Under the pieces are notes generated by a model. The model searched no databases. It had not been told where the DNA came from and saw nothing but the letters and a program-made list of their open reading frames with translations. Positions 14,781-18,818 of a stretch of 18,818 nucleotides of DNA are shown piece after piece (position 1 is the first letter of the stretch; each line of letters opens with the position of its first letter). The translations under genes and the position numbers were made by a program. Source of the stretch: Vulcanimicrobiota bacterium. Its GTDB lineage: Bacteria; Eremiobacterota; Eremiobacteria; Baltobacterales; Baltobacteraceae. The DNA lies in assembly GCA_028287545.1 (NCBI GenBank), contig JAQBPL010000222.1, positions 1-18,818 on the forward strand, written 5' to 3'.

Positions 14781-14836
14781 CACCCTGAGCTTGTATTTTG
14801 TCATGCTGAGGGTGACGATGATTTGCTCAGGGTGAC
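14781..14836 (+). repeat. Composite copy of the dispersed repeat in a convergent spacer
   Basis: CACCCTGAGC at 14781-14790 is the perfect inverted complement of GCTCAGGGTG at 14825-14834. Between them GCTGAGGGTGAC (14805-14816) repeats GCTCAGGGTGAC (14825-14836) with one mismatch. The unit therefore contains two tail-to-tail arms and a 20-base direct repeat. It lies between the stops of the GNAT gene and dinB, where it could fold in both transcripts and act as a terminator or mRNA end, although no T-run is present. The rest of the 109-base spacer (14750-14780 and 14837-14858) shows nothing recognisable. Confidence 0.7.
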
Positions 14837-14858
14837 ACGGTACGCGTGACGGTGGCGC

Positions 14859-15899
14859 TTAAAACAAACGCAGTTCGCGTTCCGGTTCTTCGGTCAGCGC
14901 GGTGACGCGGGTGCCGAGCAGCCGGATCGGCGTGCCGGCAAGCCCGGTACGCTGCCAGCACCATACCGATGCCTCGTGGATCACGTCGGCGTCGTTGGTC
15001 GCGACCGAGAGGGAGGTCTGGCGGCCGGTGACCGTGTGGTCGGCTTTCTTGATCTTCACGCCGACGGTCGAGCCGCGCAGGCCTTTCGCTTTGAGATCGC
15101 GCGCGAGGTCGTCGGCCTGCACGCGGAGCAGCGCGAGGATCGCGACCTCGTCGCGTTCGTCGTACTCGAAGGTTTCCTCGGTCGAGATCGACTTGCGTTC
15201 GCGCGACGGGTCGACCTCGCGCTCGTCGATGCCGCGCGCAAGATCGCGATAGAACGTGCCGCTCCGCCCGAACAGCGCGAAGAGCCGCGCGTCGTCGAGC
15301 GCCGCGACGTCGCCGATCGTGCGGATCCCGGCCGCTTCGATCCGCGGCTGCGTCTTCGGGCCGATGCCCCACAACCGGCCGACCGGCATCGCGGCGAGAA
15401 ACGCTTGTTCGGTTCCGGGCGTCACGACCGTCAGCCCGTTCGGTTTCTCGAGATCGCTCGCGATCTTCGCGACCATCTTCGTGCGCGCGACGCCGGCGCT
15501 CGCGGTGAGGCCGACCTCGGCACGGATACGTTCCCGCACACGCCGAGCGAACGTGACGGTCTCTTCCAAGTCGTCGGTCGGCACATCGACGAACGCCTCG
15601 TCGAGCGAGAGGCCTTCGACCGCGCGCGCGCCGTCGGCGAAGATCGCGAAGACCGCTTCCGAACTCGACCGGTAGCGCGAGAAATCCGGTGCGACGACGG
15701 TGAGGTGCGGACACAGCTCGAGCGCGCGATAGAGCGGCATCGCAGAGCGCACGCCGAACGGGCGCGCCTCATACGACGCGGTCAGTACGACCGCGCGCCG
15801 CGACGAACCCGAGACCGCAAGCGGAATCCCGCGCAGCGACGGGTCGTCCCGCTGAGCGACCGACGCATAGAACGCATCGAGATCAAAGTGTACGATCAT
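14859..15899 (-). CDS. dinB: DNA polymerase IV (Y-family translesion polymerase)
   Basis: This 346-residue protein is a complete Y-family polymerase without the optional C-terminal extensions. Catalytic acidic residues are D6 and D8 in MIVHFDLDAFYASV and D100-E101 in LSLDEAFVDV. SYEARPFGVRSAMP is the fingers-domain block with the steric-gate neighbourhood. ASAGVARTKMVAKIASDLEKP is the conserved nucleotide-contact stretch. GRLWGIGPKT begins the thumb helix-hairpin-helix. A little-finger domain follows, with GVKIKKADHTVTGRQTSL. The C terminus ends RELRLF, which fits the beta-clamp-binding consensus QLxLF except for its first residue. ATG 15899 is the only start that keeps the DLD motif in place. 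It is the last gene of the leftward repair operon, 33 bases after the PilZ stop. No LexA-type box is visible just upstream. Confidence 0.96.
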   Translation of the reverse strand: MIVHFDLDAFYASVAQRDDPSLRGIPLAVSGSSRRAVVLTASYEARPFGVRSAMPLYRALELCPHLTVVAPDFSRYRSSSEAVFAIFADGARAVEGLSLDEAFVDVPTDDLEETVTFARRVRERIRAEVGLTASAGVARTKMVAKIASDLEKPNGLTVVTPGTEQAFLAAMPVGRLWGIGPKTQPRIEAAGIRTIGDVAALDDARLFALFGRSGTFYRDLARGIDEREVDPSRERKSISTEETFEYDERDEVAILALLRVQADDLARDLKAKGLRGSTVGVKIKKADHTVTGRQTSLSVATNDADVIHEASVWCWQRTGLAGTPIRLLGTRVTALTEEPERELRLF

Positions 15900-15932
15900 G
15901 AGATCGGAAGGCGACGCCGCGCGCCGCGAGCG

Positions 15933-16253
15933 TCAGGTGACGCCGAGAACGTCGCGGACGTACTCGAGCGTCGCTTCTCCGACGTGGATGAACGCGACGC
16001 CGAAGCCGCCCATCGCCTGCGAGCGCACCACGTCGCAGACGATCTCGTGGCTCGCGCCGTCCTTGTCCTCGAAGGTGATGTGCAGCCGGGTGCCGTGCCC
16101 AAACGTCTCGCCGCCGATCAGCAGCAGCCCGCCGCGCGAGATGTTGTCGATGGTCCCGTTGCGCAGCGGCGCCGAGTGATCGTCGGCCGGCCGGTAGCGG
16201 GCCGCCAAGTTGACCTTGACGCGCTCCGCGCGCCGGCGATCCTGGTCGGTCAT
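15933..16253 (-). CDS. Single-domain PilZ protein (c-di-GMP effector)
   Basis: This 106-residue protein is a PilZ domain alone. The two c-di-GMP contacts are both present: the RxxxR arginines at R7 and R11 (DRRRAERVKV) and the N-x-S-x-x-G motif at residues 37-42 (NISRGG). The strands that follow (GTRLHITFEDKDG, EIVCDVVRSQ, GFGVAFIHV) match the beta-barrel of the family. Its ATG overlaps the nfo stop (ATGA), so it is translated from the repair operon message. PilZ proteins normally regulate motility, polysaccharide export or transcription. The repair context is unusual and may reflect co-transcription only. Confidence 0.92.
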   Translation of the reverse strand: MTDQDRRRAERVKVNLAARYRPADDHSAPLRNGTIDNISRGGLLLIGGETFGHGTRLHITFEDKDGASHEIVCDVVRSQAMGGFGVAFIHVGEATLEYVRDVLGVT

Positions 16254-17107
16254 GCGATGCCTCCCGTCGTCGTGCCCTCGAGCACGGTCCGCAGCGCGCT
16301 GATATTGCGCGCGTCGTCGTCCTCTTCGCCGGGCGTCTCGAGAATCGCCACCTTCCCGCGAACGCCCGGGTGCGCGACGATCGCGCGAAATCCTTCGATC
16401 CCGATGCGCCCCTCGCCGATGTGCCAATGGCGATCGCGATGTCCGCCCAACTCGATCTCGGTATCGTTGAAGTGGAACATGACGACCCGGTCGAGGCCGA
16501 CCTCGCGTTCGACCAGGTCGAAGAAGCGCGCGACGCCGTCGGGCGTGTCGATCGCGTACCCGGCCGCCCACGTGTGGGCCGTGTCGATGCACACGCGCAA
16601 GTTCGGATGGCCGACCGCGCGCACGAACGCTCCCAGCTCCTCGATCGTTCCGCCGCACAGCTGGCCGGCGCCGGCGCTGTTCTCCATCACGAGCGAAACC
16701 CTAGGCGCGATGCCGTCGAGCGCGTTCTCGAGCGCCGTCACGACGACCGCGAAACCCTCGGCGCGATCGCGCTTGCCGTACGAACCGAGGTGCGTGTTGA
16801 CGTACGCGACGTCGCCCGCTGCCGCCACCGCGAGATCGTTCTTGAGCAGTTTCAGCGATCCGCCGGCCGTCTTCGGGTCGTCGCTCGCCAAGTTGATCAA
16901 GTAGGACGTGTGGATGGCGACGGGTGCGATCCCCGCCGCGGTCCGCGCCTTGGCGAACCGCTCGAGCGCCGGAACGTCGATCGCGCCGACCCGGTACGTC
17001 TTGGGGTTGCCGCTGAAGAACTGCAGCGACGTGCAGCCGTACTTGGCGGCGTAGGCGACGGCCGCGTCGTACCCGCCGCCGACCCGTACATGAAATCCGA
17101 TCCGCAT
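16250..17107 (-). CDS. nfo: Endonuclease IV (AP endonuclease family 2)
   Basis: This 285-residue TIM-barrel enzyme cleaves the backbone 5' of abasic sites and removes blocked 3' ends during base excision repair. The nine-ligand trinuclear zinc site is complete when compared with E. coli Nfo: H66 (AIHTSYLINL), H106 (NTHLGS), E142 (MENSAGAG), D175 and H178 (CIDTAHTWAAGY), H212 (FHFNDTE), D225 and H227 (RDRHWHIGEG) and E257 (ILETPGE). The ATG at 17107 has GGAG at 17116-17113 with five bases of spacing, a convincing start. It sits ten bases after the short methyltransferase gene and overlaps the PilZ start by four bases, so the helicase, nfo and dinB genes appear to share one transcript. Confidence 0.96.
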   Translation of the reverse strand: MRIGFHVRVGGGYDAAVAYAAKYGCTSLQFFSGNPKTYRVGAIDVPALERFAKARTAAGIAPVAIHTSYLINLASDDPKTAGGSLKLLKNDLAVAAAGDVAYVNTHLGSYGKRDRAEGFAVVVTALENALDGIAPRVSLVMENSAGAGQLCGGTIEELGAFVRAVGHPNLRVCIDTAHTWAAGYAIDTPDGVARFFDLVEREVGLDRVVMFHFNDTEIELGGHRDRHWHIGEGRIGIEGFRAIVAHPGVRGKVAILETPGEEDDDARNISALRTVLEGTTTGGIA

Positions 17108-17117
17108 CAGCGCTCCG

Positions 17118-17540
17118 TCAGGCCCGGCCGAGGTAGACGAACGACACGACGCGCACCGGCACGGCGGCCTCGAGGCTCCCGTAGGCGGCGAGCAGCCGCG
17201 CTTCCAATGCGCCGAGCCAGGTGACACCGGCGCAGATCGCCGCGTCGAACGAGCGATCGGCGAACGGCAGCGCCTCCGCGCGGCCGCGGACGAGTTCGGC
17301 CTGCGCCAGGCGCGAAGGCGCCTGGGCCAGCATCCCGGCGGACGGGTCGATCCCGGCGATCGTCGCGCCGCCCTGCGCGAGCGCCTGGCTCGCTATCCCC
17401 GTCCCAACGCCGACATCGAGGATGCGCCCGCCGCCGATCCCGGCTTCACGCAGGATCTCCAGCAGTTCGGGCGCCGGGGCCGGCCACGCTGCATCGTAGC
17501 CGGCGGCGAGGGCATCGTAGAGCTGTTCCGGGACGGGCAT
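17118..17540 (-). CDS. Short class I SAM-dependent methyltransferase, probably internally deleted
   Basis: This 140-residue protein begins as a normal methyltransferase: YDALAAGYDAAW, then motif I ILDVGVGTGIASQALA (40-55), motif II AGIDPSAGML, the LPFADRSFDAAICAGVTW segment (91-108), and then an abrupt change. Residues 109-140 (EARLLAAYGSL, VPVRVVSFVYLGRA) read like the C-terminal tail of the same family, so about 60-100 residues of strands 5-7 seem to be missing at about position 17215. The frame is intact across the junction. The SAM-binding half could still bind cofactor, but the substrate part is gone, so activity is doubtful. It could be a pseudogene retained as a spacer in the operon, a functional mini-protein, or an assembly collapse. 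ATG 17540 follows the helicase stop by ten bases. Confidence 0.7.
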   Translation of the reverse strand: MPVPEQLYDALAAGYDAAWPAPAPELLEILREAGIGGGRILDVGVGTGIASQALAQGGATIAGIDPSAGMLAQAPSRLAQAELVRGRAEALPFADRSFDAAICAGVTWLGALEARLLAAYGSLEAAVPVRVVSFVYLGRA

Positions 17541-17550
17541 CTGCCGTCGG

Positions 17551-18818
17551 TTATCTGCGCCGGCCGAAGTTGAACTGACGCGCGCGCATCCCCGCCGGCA
17601 TGAAGCTCTTGGCCCGGGTGGTCGGCATCGCGCGCGAGGGGTTGCGCTCGAGCGTCGTCCCGGTGAGCAGCACCGCGTCGGAGGGACGCTCGCGGCGCCC
17701 GACCCGGCCGATCAGCTGCTCGATCTCCGCTTCGCCGAACGCGTCGGAATCGGTGATCACGATCAGATCGGCGGCCGGAATGTCGATCCCGCTGCCGATC
17801 AAATTCGTCGCCGCCAGCACGGCCGGCGCCTTGCCGCGGAAGCTGTTCATCATCTCGACGCGCGTTCCGACTTCGTTGACCTTCACGCCCTTGCGCCGGT
17901 AGCGTTTGCTCTGTTCGTTCGTGTCGGCCATGTCGCCGCGCAGCTGCTCGACGTCGATGTCGTACGTCTGCTGCAGCCGTTCCGCCAAGCGCGGAACGTC
18001 GCCGCGCGTGCGGCCGATGACGAAGATGCGCGAGCCGCGCGCGAGGTGATCGCGAATCAGCACGTCGGCGCGCGAGAGCTGCTCCGCCGGCGGTTCGCCC
18101 CACACGCCTTCGACCTTGTGGATCTTGGTCGGCAGCACGTCGAACGGCATCTTCTTCATCGAGACGATGTTCGCGAGCGCGCCGATGCGCTCGAGGAAGC
18201 GCCGCAGCTCGTCCGGCGTCGCGGTGGCGAAGAGCATCGGACAGTCGAGGTCTTCGAGCAGCCGCAGGTGCTCGCGTTCGTCGAACGCGTTCACGTCGTC
18301 GATGACGAGCAGATCGCTCTCGTCGATGATCGTCCAATGACGATCGATCGTCAGCATCATCGCCGAGCCGACCACGACGTGGATCGATCCGTTCTGAATG
18401 CCGGCTTCGACGGCGCGGCGTTCGGCCGGCGAAGCGCCGCCGTGGATCTGCCCGACGCCGATCCCCGTCCCCTCGAGCCGCTCGGTGAAGTACGTGACGT
18501 GCTGGCGGATCAGGTCGCGCGTCGGCGCGATGATGACGACGTAGCCGTCGGTCTTGAGGATCGTGTCGACGGCGACCCGGAGCATGACCTCGGTCTTGCC
18601 GGATCCCGTCGGCGCTTTGAGCAGATACTCGAAGGTGTCGTCGTCGAGACCGGCGGTGATGGTGTCGACCGCTTTGCGCTGGTCGTCGGTGAGCCGGAAC
18701 GTTTCGCCCGGCTGGATGAGTTCGTGGGCCAGCGCGACGCGCTGGCAGTTTTGGTCGACCGTGGCCCACGTGGAGGCAGGGTCGAGCTCCGGGGCGGTTA
18801 TACCGCTGATGGCTGGGG
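17551..18818 (-). CDS. Superfamily 2 DEAD/DEAH-type helicase (5' end outside the window)
   Basis: The frame is open from 18816 to the TAA at 17551, giving 421 visible residues; the start lies beyond the right edge. The visible part begins PAISGITAPELDP and includes a Q-motif-like FRLTDDQRKAVDTI, Walker A APTGSGKTEVML, and motif Ia IIAPTRDLIRQH. Motif II is VIDDVNAF (DDVN in place of DExH). Motif III is FATATP, motif V is AATNLIGSGIDIPAADLIV, and motif VI is QLIGRVGRRE. The order and wording of motifs V-VI resemble RecG/Mfd-type translocases, but no RecG wedge or Mfd domain is visible, so I keep the call general. It leads a leftward operon with nfo and dinB, pointing to DNA repair. A methionine at 18585 is not the true start, because Walker A lies upstream of it. 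Confidence 0.88.
   Translation of the reverse strand, partial: PAISGITAPELDPASTWATVDQNCQRVALAHELIQPGETFRLTDDQRKAVDTITAGLDDDTFEYLLKAPTGSGKTEVMLRVAVDTILKTDGYVVIIAPTRDLIRQHVTYFTERLEGTGIGVGQIHGGASPAERRAVEAGIQNGSIHVVVGSAMMLTIDRHWTIIDESDLLVIDDVNAFDEREHLRLLEDLDCPMLFATATPDELRRFLERIGALANIVSMKKMPFDVLPTKIHKVEGVWGEPPAEQLSRADVLIRDHLARGSRIFVIGRTRGDVPRLAERLQQTYDIDVEQLRGDMADTNEQSKRYRRKGVKVNEVGTRVEMMNSFRGKAPAVLAATNLIGSGIDIPAADLIVITDSDAFGEAEIEQLIGRVGRRERPSDAVLLTGTTLERNPSRAMPTTRAKSFMPAGMRARQFNFGRRR

Noticed and set aside
14976..16904. Plus-strand open frame of 642 codons
   Set aside because: It is antisense to dinB, PilZ and nfo, whose catalytic residues are all intact.

Overview
This window is GC-rich, roughly two thirds G+C by eye, and densely coding. 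It looks like a chromosomal segment of an environmental bacterium. The gene set (ispE of the MEP pathway, ubiX, a DUF1800/DUF1501 pair, UDP-sulfoquinovose synthase, nfo, dinB) together with copies of a short 'GACAAGCTCAGGG' dispersed repeat would fit a poorly cultured lineage such as Candidatus Eremiobacterota (WPS-2). That placement is inference; no rRNA or other phylogenetic marker is present. There is no rRNA, tRNA, CRISPR array, transposase, integrase or phage gene.

Layout. (1) At the left edge a minus-strand gene starts with a very good Shine-Dalgarno and runs out of the window; only 16 codons are visible. (2) 152-2505, plus strand: ispE (isoprenoid precursor kinase) overlaps a MobA-like nucleotidyltransferase, followed by a secreted protein of unknown function. 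(3) 2558-5389, plus strand: a tightly overlapping three-gene unit of a family 4 glycosyltransferase, a clear UDP-sulfoquinovose synthase (SQD1/SqdB) and a small exported protein. Its likely product is a sulfoquinovose-bearing lipid or glycan. (4) 5401-5964, minus strand: ubiX, flavin prenyltransferase. (5) 6052-10160, plus strand: a two-gene recombination unit of a PD-(D/E)XK nuclease with an AddB-type iron-sulfur cysteine set, and a UvrD-like helicase, overlapping by four bases. Both proteins are about half the length of classical AddB and AddA. The nuclease carries an in-frame copy of the dispersed repeat. (6) 10225-12908, plus strand: DUF1800 then DUF1501, the usual pair. (7) 12972-14749, plus strand: CysQ-like phosphatase and a GNAT acetyltransferase with touching stop and start codons. 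(8) 14750-14858: convergent spacer holding a composite of the dispersed repeat. (9) 14859-18818, minus strand: an apparent DNA-repair operon reading, in transcription order, SF2 helicase (5' end outside the window), a short and probably internally deleted methyltransferase, nfo (endonuclease IV), a PilZ protein and dinB (DNA polymerase IV).

The items most worth following are the sulfoquinovose synthase operon with a non-SqdX-looking glycosyltransferase, the compact split AddAB-like pair, the repeat that has become protein sequence inside the nuclease, and the c-di-GMP-type PilZ gene coupled to nfo inside a repair operon. Minus-strand and alternate-frame ORFs over these genes are shadows of a GC-rich genome.
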